NCBI GenBank assembly: GCA_025359355.1
Contig: JANYGR010000460.1
Coordinates: 1-11,346 of the forward strand
DNA from: Bacteroidota bacterium
GTDB taxonomy: Bacteria > Bacteroidota > Bacteroidia > B-17B0 > Aurantibacillaceae
DNA length: 11,346 bases
Direction: 5' to 3'
Shown one piece after another: positions 1 through 7,612 of the stretch. The position numbers and the translations under genes were made by a program. How positions within the stretch are numbered: position 1 is the first letter of the stretch; each line of letters opens with the position of its first letter. Below the pieces are notes generated by a model, which was given only the letters and a program-made list of their open reading frames with translations, had not been told where the DNA came from and did no database searches.

Positions 1-723
1 GGTTATGGGAACCGCAGTATACCCAACTTCGCTTCCAAAAAATATAGGTAACGACATGACATATAAAAATATCATTTTCTTTAAAAAAATATTATAAGAG
101 TATGGTATAGGTGTATTTTTTATTCTTTCACAAGCACCACAGTTGTCAGTAAATGATTTTAATTCTTCGTTTAATACATACAAGTGTTCGCTTGCCAAAT
201 CTTTGTTTTGATGTAGATTAAATATTTTTTGATACAACGATTTTGCCACAGCATTAGGCTTATGTTGCGCTTCTTCAAATAAAGACAAAGACAAATTATC
301 TGTAGGTACGAATTCGACTTGTATATATTTATTTCTTAAATGATTTTTTAAACTAAATACATAATTACGAATCAAATGATTTAATTCTACCCTATCTTTT
401 TCGTGAATAATAATAGCGGATAGTTTGAGAGATAAATTTCGCGCATTGTTAATTACACTACCCCATATTTTTCGACCTTCCCACCAGCGATCATAGGCTG
501 TATTTGTTCTAAACACTAACAACATCGATAATACAAACCCTAATATGGAATGCATAACGGTAGAATTTTTAATAGAGATATGAAAATAATGTTCTTCTGC
601 GTACACAATAATGGCCGCATATATACCAATAGAAATAAGCGAAAAGAACAGGATTCTAAACGTATCACTTTTGTGAAATTGCAGTATTAATTTAAACCAA
701 TCTTTAGGATTATACGTCACCAT
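1..723 (-). CDS. Bestrophin-like (UPF0187/YneE family) membrane channel protein, 3' part cut off by window edge
   Basis: This is a partial gene read on the minus strand: 241 codons are visible from the ATG at 721-723 and no stop is reached. An in-frame TAG lies 12 codons upstream with no other ATG between, so the start is well fixed. The visible protein has two hydrophobic helices, at about residues 23-42 and 56-71. They are followed by the family hallmark RTNTAYDRWWEGRKIWG at 72-88, a charged helical middle, the motif ERIKNTPIPYSY at 199-210, and the start of another membrane helix at about 216-230. Bacterial bestrophin homologues of roughly 300 residues form pentameric inner-membrane ion channels. 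Family membership is clear; the ion carried is not visible, and cation-selective bacterial members are known. The gene is divergent from the M1 peptidase across a 230-bp gap. I saw no exact TAnnTTTG promoter match for either gene in that gap. Confidence 0.88.
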   Translation of the reverse strand, partial: MVTYNPKDWFKLILQFHKSDTFRILFFSLISIGIYAAIIVYAEEHYFHISIKNSTVMHSILGFVLSMLLVFRTNTAYDRWWEGRKIWGSVINNARNLSLKLSAIIIHEKDRVELNHLIRNYVFSLKNHLRNKYIQVEFVPTDNLSLSLFEEAQHKPNAVAKSLYQKIFNLHQNKDLASEHLYVLNEELKSFTDNCGACERIKNTPIPYSYNIFLKKMIFLYVMSLPIFFGSEVGYTAVPIT

Positions 724-953
724 AAATATGGTTGTAAATGTAAGGTGTTTTTTAAACTAAACACGTATTTAAAAATAAGCAGATTGTACTCCTAATTATC
801 TGTTTTTTATTAAAAACTCCAGAAACTCTTCCTAATTGAGCTTATACAGAGCGTTTTTATCAATCTAAATTACCGTTCATATAGATTTAACGTATTTTTT
901 TTGGCATTAGGGCAGATATGGTTTAGTTTAGAGCGTACTTTAAAAAATAAAAA

Positions 954-2942
954 ATGAAAAAAACTCTTTACTTAACACTAGCCTTGTTTTCTATAGGAAA
1001 AATTGTTGCACAACAACACTATTGTGCTCAACATAAAGCACAATATATCAATAAAAGAATGTCGGCAGCTCTACCTCCAGGTTATGTGCCTCCAGAAACT
1101 AATTATGATTTGAAATTTTATAAACTTAATCTTAATGTTGAGCGAAACACCACGTTTATCAGTGGAAATGTATTGAGTAAAGCAAAAGTTGTGGTTGCAA
1201 GTTTAGATACCTTTGCTTTTTTATTACATCAAAATTATACGATTGATTCGGTTTATGTAAACGGAGCTAAGCGCAATTTTGTTCGTCAAGATAGTTTAAT
1301 TAAAGCAACAGCAGGTACGCCTATTCTTCAAAATCAATTATTTGATGCAATTGTTTATTATAACGGTACAGCGCCTAGTGGTGGTGGCGCAGCTATTGGA
1401 GATGGTTATAGCACAGGAACATCTGGATCTTGGGGCAATCAAGTGAGTTGGAGCTTAAGCGAAAGTTTAGTGGCCTATCAATGGTTTCCATGCAAACAAG
1501 ATTTAAGAGATAAAATAGATTCATCTTGGGTATTTGCAACAACTGATTCTACTAACTTAGTTGGCTCAAATGGTTTGTTAACAAACGTTGTAACGGTTGG
1601 TGCAAAAAAACGTTTTGAGTGGAAGTCGCACAAGCCGATTGATTATTATTTAATATCAGTGGCTACGGCAAAATACAAGCAGTATAATTTATATGCACAT
1701 CCCATGTATTTAGCGCCTGATTCAATCTTTATTCAAAACTTTATATACGATAATGCCATTAATAATGCCGCGTGGAATACTCAAAAAACGGCATTGAATA
1801 AAATTGTTGTGACTATAGAATTGGAATCTAAATTATATGGCATGTATCCATTTTATAAGGAAAAATACGGACATTGTATGGCGCCTTTTGGCGGAGGGAT
1901 GGAACATCAAACGATGACTAGTCTTGGCTTTTTTGATTTTGAAATTGATGCGCATGAGCTCGGTCATCAATGGTGGGGCGATAATGTAACCTGTGCATCT
2001 TGGAAAGATATTTTTATGAATGAAGGTTGGGCAAGTTATACTGAATATTTATGTGATCAATATTTACCAAGTATTTCAGGAACAACAGCTGCTTCAAAAA
2101 TGACATCTGTACATAACAATGTTATGTCGCAACTTGGTGGAAGTTCTTATTTTACAAATGCAGATACGATGAACGCGAGTGTTATATTTGACGGTAGACT
2201 AACGTATGACAAAGGAAGCGCTATTATTCATAGTTTACGTTACGAAATAAATAACGACTCTGTGTTTTTCCCTGCTATCAGAGCCTTTCAAAATACTTAT
2301 AAAAATGGCGTAGCAACTGTCATTGAGTTTAGAGATTTTATGGGAACCTTTTCTGGACAAAATTTCACACAATTTTTTAATCAATGGTATTACGGACAAG
2401 GTTATCCAACCTTTGATGTTAAGTTTGCAAAATCAGGAAATGTATTTTATTTGAAATCAACACAAACACAGTCAATGCCAAGCGCAACACCTTTATTCAT
2501 CACACATGTTGATTATCGTATTTCACGAACAGCAATGGCAGATACTGTATTAAGATTGATGCATGGGCAAACTATTGAAAATTATACAGTTGCTTTAACG
2601 GGTACAGTTACTAGTGTGTTTGTAGATCCAGCGAATTGGATTTTAAATAAAGTAATTGGACCAGTTCAAGATAATTCTATTATGATGGGAGTACCTGAAT
2701 TAGAAATGGCATCTGTGTTTATTGGACCAAATCCAACCTCTGATTTATTATCAATAACAGTTAATACAGGCGATAAATATATGGTGGAAATCGTTGATAT
2801 TACAGGCAGACAGATAGTTACTCAATCATTTACAAATCAAGTAGAATTTGATGTTTCTAAATATGCAAATGGTATTTATAATGTGACGATCAAAAACAAT
2901 CAAAATGAAATTGTGAAAACAACGAAGGTTGTTAAAAATTAA
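954..2942 (+). CDS. Secreted M1-family zinc metallopeptidase (aminopeptidase) with T9SS C-terminal sorting domain
   Basis: This is a complete 662-aa protein. Residues 1-19 form a signal peptide (Lys-Lys, hydrophobic core, VAQQ). An M1 N-terminal beta domain follows at about 45-230. The catalytic domain carries the zinc motif HELGH at 334-338, with the third ligand E357 in NEGW (HExxH-x18-E). The exopeptidase motif is GGMEH at 314-318, a variant of GAMEN, with E317 in the place of the residue that binds the substrate N-terminus. Y418 in YDKG fits the transition-state tyrosine. Residues from about 588 to 662 form a type A T9SS sorting domain: a GPNPTSD opening, a VDITGR strand, ANGIYNV, and a lysine-rich end. 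The expected route is Sec to the periplasm, then T9SS to the cell surface or medium, where it would trim peptides from their N-terminus. The start is preceded by an A-rich stretch typical of Bacteroidota. A strong stem-loop follows the stop. True substrate preference cannot be read from sequence. Confidence 0.93.
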   Translation: MKKTLYLTLALFSIGKIVAQQHYCAQHKAQYINKRMSAALPPGYVPPETNYDLKFYKLNLNVERNTTFISGNVLSKAKVVVASLDTFAFLLHQNYTIDSVYVNGAKRNFVRQDSLIKATAGTPILQNQLFDAIVYYNGTAPSGGGAAIGDGYSTGTSGSWGNQVSWSLSESLVAYQWFPCKQDLRDKIDSSWVFATTDSTNLVGSNGLLTNVVTVGAKKRFEWKSHKPIDYYLISVATAKYKQYNLYAHPMYLAPDSIFIQNFIYDNAINNAAWNTQKTALNKIVVTIELESKLYGMYPFYKEKYGHCMAPFGGGMEHQTMTSLGFFDFEIDAHELGHQWWGDNVTCASWKDIFMNEGWASYTEYLCDQYLPSISGTTAASKMTSVHNNVMSQLGGSSYFTNADTMNASVIFDGRLTYDKGSAIIHSLRYEINNDSVFFPAIRAFQNTYKNGVATVIEFRDFMGTFSGQNFTQFFNQWYYGQGYPTFDVKFAKSGNVFYLKSTQTQSMPSATPLFITHVDYRISRTAMADTVLRLMHGQTIENYTVALTGTVTSVFVDPANWILNKVIGPVQDNSIMMGVPELEMASVFIGPNPTSDLLSITVNTGDKYMVEIVDITGRQIVTQSFTNQVEFDVSKYANGIYNVTIKNNQNEIVKTTKVVKN

Positions 2943-2963
2943 ATAGTTGATTTAATTTAATTT

Positions 2964-3000
2964 AAAAAAGGTCATTTACATTTAGTAAATGACCTTTTTT
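2964..3000. terminator. Bidirectional intrinsic terminator between convergent genes
   Basis: A perfect inverted repeat has arms AAAAAAGGTCATTTAC (2964-2979) and its exact complement (2985-3000), separated by a 5-nt ATTTA loop. It has an A-run on the left and a T-run on the right, so it can act as hairpin plus U-tract in both directions. It starts 21 nt after the stop of the peptidase gene and lies 28 nt beyond the stop of the convergent GH92 gene. That is the expected position for one terminator serving both. Confidence 0.9.
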
Positions 3001-3028
3001 GTTTTTTATTTAATCTATTAAAAAATAT

Positions 3029-5986
3029 TTATTTAACGTCTATTTCATCAACAAAAATAAAAGCATCACCGCCCTTTCCTTGATGCCAATCCGGGAGCTT
3101 GCCAAAATTAGTGGCTATTACTTTAATATAACGGGTTGTAATACTTTGAGAATTATTACTACTAAAATGACGTGTTTGTATAGAGTAATCATTTGGAGCA
3201 ACGCCATTTTCAATCATTCCGAAGGGAGTAAACGTTATGCCATCATTTGAAGTGAAATAACTTACCTGTTTAGGAAAAATAATCCAAGAACGAGAGTCTT
3301 GCAAATAACTTGAGCTAATGGACTGAATAGGTTTTTCTTTTCCAAAATCAATGATGCATTCAAAGTTTTGTGATTGATAACCTTGCCAACTGCCAGTTCT
3401 CCAATTAATGGTTCCATGTATCCCATCAATAATACCATCATCTCCACCGGCAGTATATTGTTTATTATAGGTTGATTTTAACGTAATTTTCCAATCAGCA
3501 TGTGGCATTTTATAAAAACTTCCTGATGTAACGAAGCTTTGCTCGCCCTTATCATTAATGGAAATGGCTTTAATCGTTGTAATTTCAGTAATGTTTATAG
3601 GACTAGAATATAGTGTTGATGTGATGGTTGGATTTGATCCATCAGTAGTATAATATATTTTACAATGTTGAGAAACATTTTTTAGTTCTATACTTAATTT
3701 ATCTTTAAAAAAAAGTGAGGGAGCATGAATGATTGGAGAAATCACGAAATCAGGATGCGTTTCATACAACATTCTTTTTTTAAGAACATTGGGTGTTTTA
3801 CCTTTAGCGGTGGCACTCATTTCAAAGCTTACCTTTATGCCGTTCATCATGCCTGTTTTATTAGCTAATTCAGGGTAACTTAAAGTAGATCCAGATAATG
3901 GTTTATCGTTCACCAATACTTTAGAAACATAATAATTTTGATCGCTGTAATTTTTTGTAAATAAATTAATGATTTTTCCATTTTCTAAATGGATGTTACA
4001 AGATGGAAAAATGGGCGACCCTAATTCATAATATACTGAGCCAGGACATACTGGATAAAAGCCCATAGCACTAAGTACATACCAAGCACTCATTTGTCCG
4101 CAATCTTCGTTGCCAATTAATCCATCAGGCGCATTTTTATAAAAATCGGATAAAATTTGACGAATGCGTTTTTGTGCTTTGAAAGGTTTGCCTACATAAT
4201 TATACAAATAAGCCATGTGATGGCTTGGCTCATTGCCTTGAGCATATTGACCTATAAGGCCTGTAATATCAGCTTGTTCGCGACCAGTTGTTTTTGAATC
4301 GGCATGAAATAATGCGTCTAATTTTTTTTCGAAAGCATCGTTTCCACTCATCATATCCACTAAACCATATACATCTTGTGGAACAAAAAAACTGTATTGC
4401 CATGAGTTGCCTTCTGTGAAATTATTATTTACTTCACTAGGATCAAAGGGCGTTAACCAACCTCCGTTTTTTTTCGGACGCATAAAGCCTGTTATTGGAT
4501 CAAAGGTGTTTTTCCAATTTTGTGAACGCTTGATAAAATAATCGTGTTCGGTTGTCTTTCCTAAAACCTTTGCCATTTGAGCAATGCACCAATCATCATA
4601 AGCATATTCAACAGTTTTAGAAACACTTTCTGGCTCATCATCCATCGTGATCACACCATTTTGCTTGTATGCTTGTAAACCCAAATGATCTAACATCGCA
4701 CTATGTTTACTGGCTTCAAATGCTTTGTTATAATCAAACCCCTTAATGCCTTTTACCATAGCATCTGCTATAATACTTACAGCATGATAACCAATCATAC
4801 AATCTGTTTCGTTGCTTGCTAATTCCCAAACGGGGAGCCTTCCTCCTTGTTTATATTGTGCTAAAAAAGTATTAATAAAATCACTTGTGCGCTTTTGATC
4901 AATAATAGTGTAGAGCGGATGCGCAGCTCTAAATGTATCCCATAAAGAAAACACAGAATAATATGTGAAGCCCTCTGCTTTATGAGTCTTGTTGTCCCTA
5001 CCGCGATACATACTGTCCACATCCATTGCTACATTTGGTTGTATCATGGTATGGTACAATGCAGTATAAAAAACAGTTAGTTTTTCTACGTCGCTAGAAC
5101 CTATTTCAATTTTAGCTAATTCATTATGCCATAAAGCTTCTGCATTTGATTTTGTTTTTCCAAAATCCCAGCCTGGCAATTCCTGCTGCATATTTTTTTT
5201 AGCACCTTCTACACTTACTGAAGAAACGCCTACCTTGAGCAATATCGCTTTTTTAGTAGTTGCAAACGTAAAAATGGTTTTTACATTTTGACCGCTAAAT
5301 ATATTGTCTTTTGGATGCTGGTTATTTAAACTTGTATCATTGATAAAGGTTTCTGGCGTAAAATCTTCTGAAAATTCTGCCACAAAATAAATGTATTGAT
5401 CCTTTGCCCAGGCCTCGCTACGGCGGAAACCTTCTATTGTTCGCGGACCTGTAATTTTAATATATGACTCTAACGTTTTGTCGCGATGCGTTAAATCTAA
5501 AATAACATGAGCGGATTTATTTTGAGGAAAGGTATAGCGATGTAAGCCAACCCTTGTGGTAGCGGTTAATTCAACAGAAATGCCATTATTTAATTTTACA
5601 GAATAATAGCCCGCAGATGCTTTTTCATTTGTATGTGAGAATTGGGAAGAGTAATTTTTATGATCAGTGCTTGATGTGCCATTAAAGGGCATAAACATAA
5701 TATCACCGTAATCGCTACAACCAGTGCCATTTAAGTGCGTGTGCGAAAAACCATAAATGATAGTGTCGCTATAATGATAACCACTGCATCCATCCCAGCT
5801 TCCATCAATTCGAGTGTCGGGACTTAATTGCACCATTCCAAATGGAACAGTAGCACCTGGAAAAGTATGACCATGCCCACCCGTGCCAATAAAGGGATTT
5901 ACATAAGTTTCGTAATTAACCGTTTGTGCTACACCAACAAAGCACCATAGATTAAGTATGATAAAAAGTATTTTCTTCTTTAACAT
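3029..5986 (-). CDS. GH92-family alpha-mannosidase-type glycoside hydrolase with chitobiase-like and F5/8-type-C domains
   Basis: This is a 985-aa protein when started at the ATG complementary to 5984-5986. That start places a signal peptide exactly at residues 1-21 (Lys-rich start, hydrophobic core, VAQ). A start 12 codons upstream at 6022 is open but would put polar residues ahead of the signal. The GH92 domain spans about 25-750 and opens with NPFIGTGGHGHTFPGA. GNEPSH has E586 as the likely general acid. GNEDCGQMSAWY has E627/D628 in the region of the proposed catalytic base. Family members are calcium-dependent, inverting exo-alpha-mannosidases acting on mannans or N-glycans. Residues 751-828 resemble the chitobiase C-terminal beta-sandwich (YYTTDGSNPT at 778-787). 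Residues 829-985 resemble an F5/8 type C (CBM32-like) sugar-binding domain. There is no T9SS tail and no convincing lipobox, so a periplasmic location is inferred. No SusC/D genes are adjacent. Linkage specificity cannot be read. Confidence 0.92.
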   Translation of the reverse strand: MLKKKILFIILNLWCFVGVAQTVNYETYVNPFIGTGGHGHTFPGATVPFGMVQLSPDTRIDGSWDGCSGYHYSDTIIYGFSHTHLNGTGCSDYGDIMFMPFNGTSSTDHKNYSSQFSHTNEKASAGYYSVKLNNGISVELTATTRVGLHRYTFPQNKSAHVILDLTHRDKTLESYIKITGPRTIEGFRRSEAWAKDQYIYFVAEFSEDFTPETFINDTSLNNQHPKDNIFSGQNVKTIFTFATTKKAILLKVGVSSVSVEGAKKNMQQELPGWDFGKTKSNAEALWHNELAKIEIGSSDVEKLTVFYTALYHTMIQPNVAMDVDSMYRGRDNKTHKAEGFTYYSVFSLWDTFRAAHPLYTIIDQKRTSDFINTFLAQYKQGGRLPVWELASNETDCMIGYHAVSIIADAMVKGIKGFDYNKAFEASKHSAMLDHLGLQAYKQNGVITMDDEPESVSKTVEYAYDDWCIAQMAKVLGKTTEHDYFIKRSQNWKNTFDPITGFMRPKKNGGWLTPFDPSEVNNNFTEGNSWQYSFFVPQDVYGLVDMMSGNDAFEKKLDALFHADSKTTGREQADITGLIGQYAQGNEPSHHMAYLYNYVGKPFKAQKRIRQILSDFYKNAPDGLIGNEDCGQMSAWYVLSAMGFYPVCPGSVYYELGSPIFPSCNIHLENGKIINLFTKNYSDQNYYVSKVLVNDKPLSGSTLSYPELANKTGMMNGIKVSFEMSATAKGKTPNVLKKRMLYETHPDFVISPIIHAPSLFFKDKLSIELKNVSQHCKIYYTTDGSNPTITSTLYSSPINITEITTIKAISINDKGEQSFVTSGSFYKMPHADWKITLKSTYNKQYTAGGDDGIIDGIHGTINWRTGSWQGYQSQNFECIIDFGKEKPIQSISSSYLQDSRSWIIFPKQVSYFTSNDGITFTPFGMIENGVAPNDYSIQTRHFSSNNSQSITTRYIKVIATNFGKLPDWHQGKGGDAFIFVDEIDVK

Positions 5987-6043
5987 TGAAGTGGAAATGG
6001 TATTTATAAATAATTCATACATTGGTAATAGTGCGGTAGGCGT

Positions 6044-6173
6044 GGACGAACGGAGCGAAATTTTGTTTTTTACAGCAAATAGTGGGCAGGCTTTTCGTGA
6101 GTGTAAAAATAATCACGACGCGGCGTGAGGCGTTCGTCCTTGATTTTTGTTTCTTTTGATTAAGCAAAAGAAA
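6044..6173. repeat. Intergenic inverted-repeat block, possible dispersed repeat
   Basis: Within the non-coding gap 5987-6243, GGACGAACG (6044-6052) is repeated as its exact reverse complement (6131-6139). Inside it a smaller hairpin pairs TCACG (6113-6117) with CGTGA (6124-6128), and CGTGA also occurs at 6096-6100. Just beyond, TTTCTTTTG (6150-6158) pairs with CAAAAGAAA (6165-6173) around a 6-nt loop. That last hairpin is not followed by a T-run on either strand, so it is not a standard terminator. The block is visibly richer in G and C than its surroundings. The inverted repeats are seen directly. That this is a family repeated elsewhere in the genome is inference from its resemblance to intergenic repeats I recall in Bacteroidota. 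No target-site duplication is evident. Confidence 0.5.
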
Positions 6174-6243
6174 ATAAAAAAGAATACTGGATGGATATTG
6201 GCACCACGTTTTTTATTGAAGAGCCATTCTTTTCCTTCATGCG

Positions 6244-6696
6244 TTATTCCTCTTCATCGTCATTTACAAATCCTAACAATTCTTGCGGATAATCATCTTT
6301 CAAAATATACACACCTTCCATTGGATTTACAATTTCTTTAACACTTTTTAAATGCACATTAAAATAAAAACCGTCTTTGGTATCAACTTTGGTGGTTTTG
6401 CTTATGGCTTTTTTAGAAAAAGGAATGAGGGTTTGAGAGCCATTATCCATGGTACATTCAAGCACTGTCATGTCTGGAATTTCAAAACAAAACTCATCAT
6501 CATCGTCATATAACCCTTTCAATAAATAGGTCGTGTTATTAATAACTTTAAAATTAGTGACGTTGCCTTGAACCTCAAATTCATCTTCCCATAAATCTTT
6601 AATATTATCTTCTGTCTCTTCGCCTTCATTATCTTTATCGGCATAAGCTTGATTATATTTTGAGTTTACAAGTTTTACGTTAATTGTTACTTTCAT
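6244..6696 (-). CDS. Hypothetical highly acidic 150-aa protein
   Basis: I do not recognise a family. The open frame extends upstream to 6828, but the ATG complementary to 6694-6696 is preferred. From there the protein begins MKVTINVKLVNS, a plausible beta strand. The 44 residues an upstream start would add are Cys/Phe/Lys-rich and unlike the rest, as expected for translated spacer. The protein has acidic clusters near its start (DKDNEGEETEDN), centre (DDDDEF) and extreme C-terminus (NDDEEE). Between them lie alternating hydrophobic stretches that suggest a small beta-rich soluble fold. There is no signal peptide, membrane helix or metal-binding cysteine cluster. It is transcribed divergently from trmB and codirectionally with the GH92 gene, 257 nt from it and with the inverted-repeat block between, so a shared operon is doubtful. 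The consistent composition and sensible end support a real gene; the function is unknown. Confidence 0.7.
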   Translation of the reverse strand: MKVTINVKLVNSKYNQAYADKDNEGEETEDNIKDLWEDEFEVQGNVTNFKVINNTTYLLKGLYDDDDEFCFEIPDMTVLECTMDNGSQTLIPFSKKAISKTTKVDTKDGFYFNVHLKSVKEIVNPMEGVYILKDDYPQELLGFVNDDEEE

Positions 6697-6853
6697 GTAT
6701 AGTGGTATTTGTTTTACAGGCGAATATACAAATCTTTTAAAACAGCTGTTTGAATAATTTTTAAAGATTTTGACGTTGCTAAAACACGAGAATTGGCAGT
6801 GGATTCGGTCTTTTTTTAGGAAAATCAACGCCCTAAAAGTAATTTATTTATAG

Positions 6854-6861
6854 TACTTTTG
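6854..6861 (+). promoter_or_regulatory. Predicted -7 promoter element for trmB
   Basis: TACTTTTG matches the Bacteroidota sigma-factor -7 consensus TAnnTTTG exactly. It ends 19 nt before the trmB ATG, within an AT-rich divergent intergenic region. I see no clear TTG at the expected -33 distance, so this rests on the -7 element and its position alone. Confidence 0.45.
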
Positions 6862-6880
6862 TTTTTTTATAATATAACCT

Positions 6881-7549
6881 ATGCCTAGTAAACTAGAAAA
6901 ATTTGCCGACTTAAAAACCTTTCCTAATTGTTTCGATTTATTTTTTAAAGATTTAGATATTGTATTTGTTAATAAAGGAAATTGGCATGAGACAGTTTTT
7001 AAAAACAATCATCCTATTGTTGTGGAATTAGGCTGTGGTAAAGGAGAATATACGATTGGTTTGGCAGAAAAAAATCCAACAAAAAACTTTATAGGTTTAG
7101 ACATAAAAGGAAATAGAATTTGGACAGGTGCAAAACAAGCCATAGAAAACAAATTAGACAACGTGGCTTTTTTGAGAACTAAAATAGATTTTACCGATTA
7201 TTGTTTTGCTGAAAATGAAGTGTCTGAAATTTGGATCACCTTTCCGGATCCTCAACCACAAAAGGCAAGAGCGCGTCAACGTTTAACAAATCCTATTTTT
7301 TTGAACCGCTATAAAACCATGTTAAAACCAGGCGGCTTAGTACATTTAAAAACAGATAGCACCAGTATGTATGAATATACACTCGAGGTAATTAAAGAAA
7401 ATAATCATACGCTATTATTTTCAACCGATAACTTATATCAAAATTGCCCAGCTGATAGGCAAGAACTCATTGCTATTAAAACCCATTACGAGAAGCTATT
7501 TACTGACAAAGGCGAAGACATTAAGTACTGTTGTTTTCAACTTAATTAA
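6881..7549 (+). CDS. trmB: tRNA (guanine-N7-)-methyltransferase
   Basis: This complete 222-aa protein has the usual length for bacterial TrmB. The enzyme transfers a methyl group from S-adenosylmethionine to N7 of G46 in the tRNA variable loop, in the cytoplasm. The Rossmann-fold SAM-binding motif is VELGCGKGEYT at residues 48-58, followed by the acidic strand end IGLDIKGNR. The family signature FPDPQP at 121-126 and the basic KARARQRLTNP after it match the TrmB active-site loop; many proteobacterial members have W at the Gln position. HLKTDS at 155-160 is the conserved late motif. The ATG at 6881 lies 19 nt downstream of an exact TAnnTTTG element and follows a stretch with no Shine-Dalgarno sequence. 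The next gene, lgt, follows after 63 nt and may be cotranscribed. Confidence 0.95.
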   Translation: MPSKLEKFADLKTFPNCFDLFFKDLDIVFVNKGNWHETVFKNNHPIVVELGCGKGEYTIGLAEKNPTKNFIGLDIKGNRIWTGAKQAIENKLDNVAFLRTKIDFTDYCFAENEVSEIWITFPDPQPQKARARQRLTNPIFLNRYKTMLKPGGLVHLKTDSTSMYEYTLEVIKENNHTLLFSTDNLYQNCPADRQELIAIKTHYEKLFTDKGEDIKYCCFQLN

Positions 7550-7612
7550 ACGAAAGTTGATAATAGTTAGTGTAAAATGAAAAGCAAAAATTATTAATTA
7601 TATTTACATTCT

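Noticed and set aside
2951..2965. Three tandem TTTAA units
   Set aside because: This is short AT-rich low complexity after a stop codon, not a meaningful repeat array.
5900..5986. Cys near the signal peptide of the GH92 protein as a possible lipobox (lipoprotein)
   Set aside because: The residues before the Cys (NLWC) do not match a lipobox and FVGVAQ continues the hydrophobic segment. Signal peptidase I cleavage after VAQ fits better.
5987..6022. Upstream ATG giving the GH92 protein 12 extra residues
   Set aside because: The downstream ATG puts the Lys-rich start of a standard signal peptide at residue 1. The upstream start is possible but less likely.
6150..6173. Hairpin as a terminator for the acidic protein gene
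   Set aside because: No T-run follows the stem in the direction of transcription, and the stem is almost all A-T, so intrinsic termination is not supported.
6147..6341. Plus-strand open frame of 64 codons in and beyond the inverted-repeat block
   Set aside because: It begins inside the repeat hairpin, has Lys/Ile-rich low-complexity content, and runs antisense into the acidic protein gene. It has no coding character or recognisable homology.
6697..6828. N-terminal extension of the acidic protein (44 codons)
   Set aside because: The added residues are Cys-, Phe- and Lys-rich, unlike the acidic body of the protein. The ATG at 6696 gives a coherent N-terminus, and the extension would consume most of the divergent promoter region.
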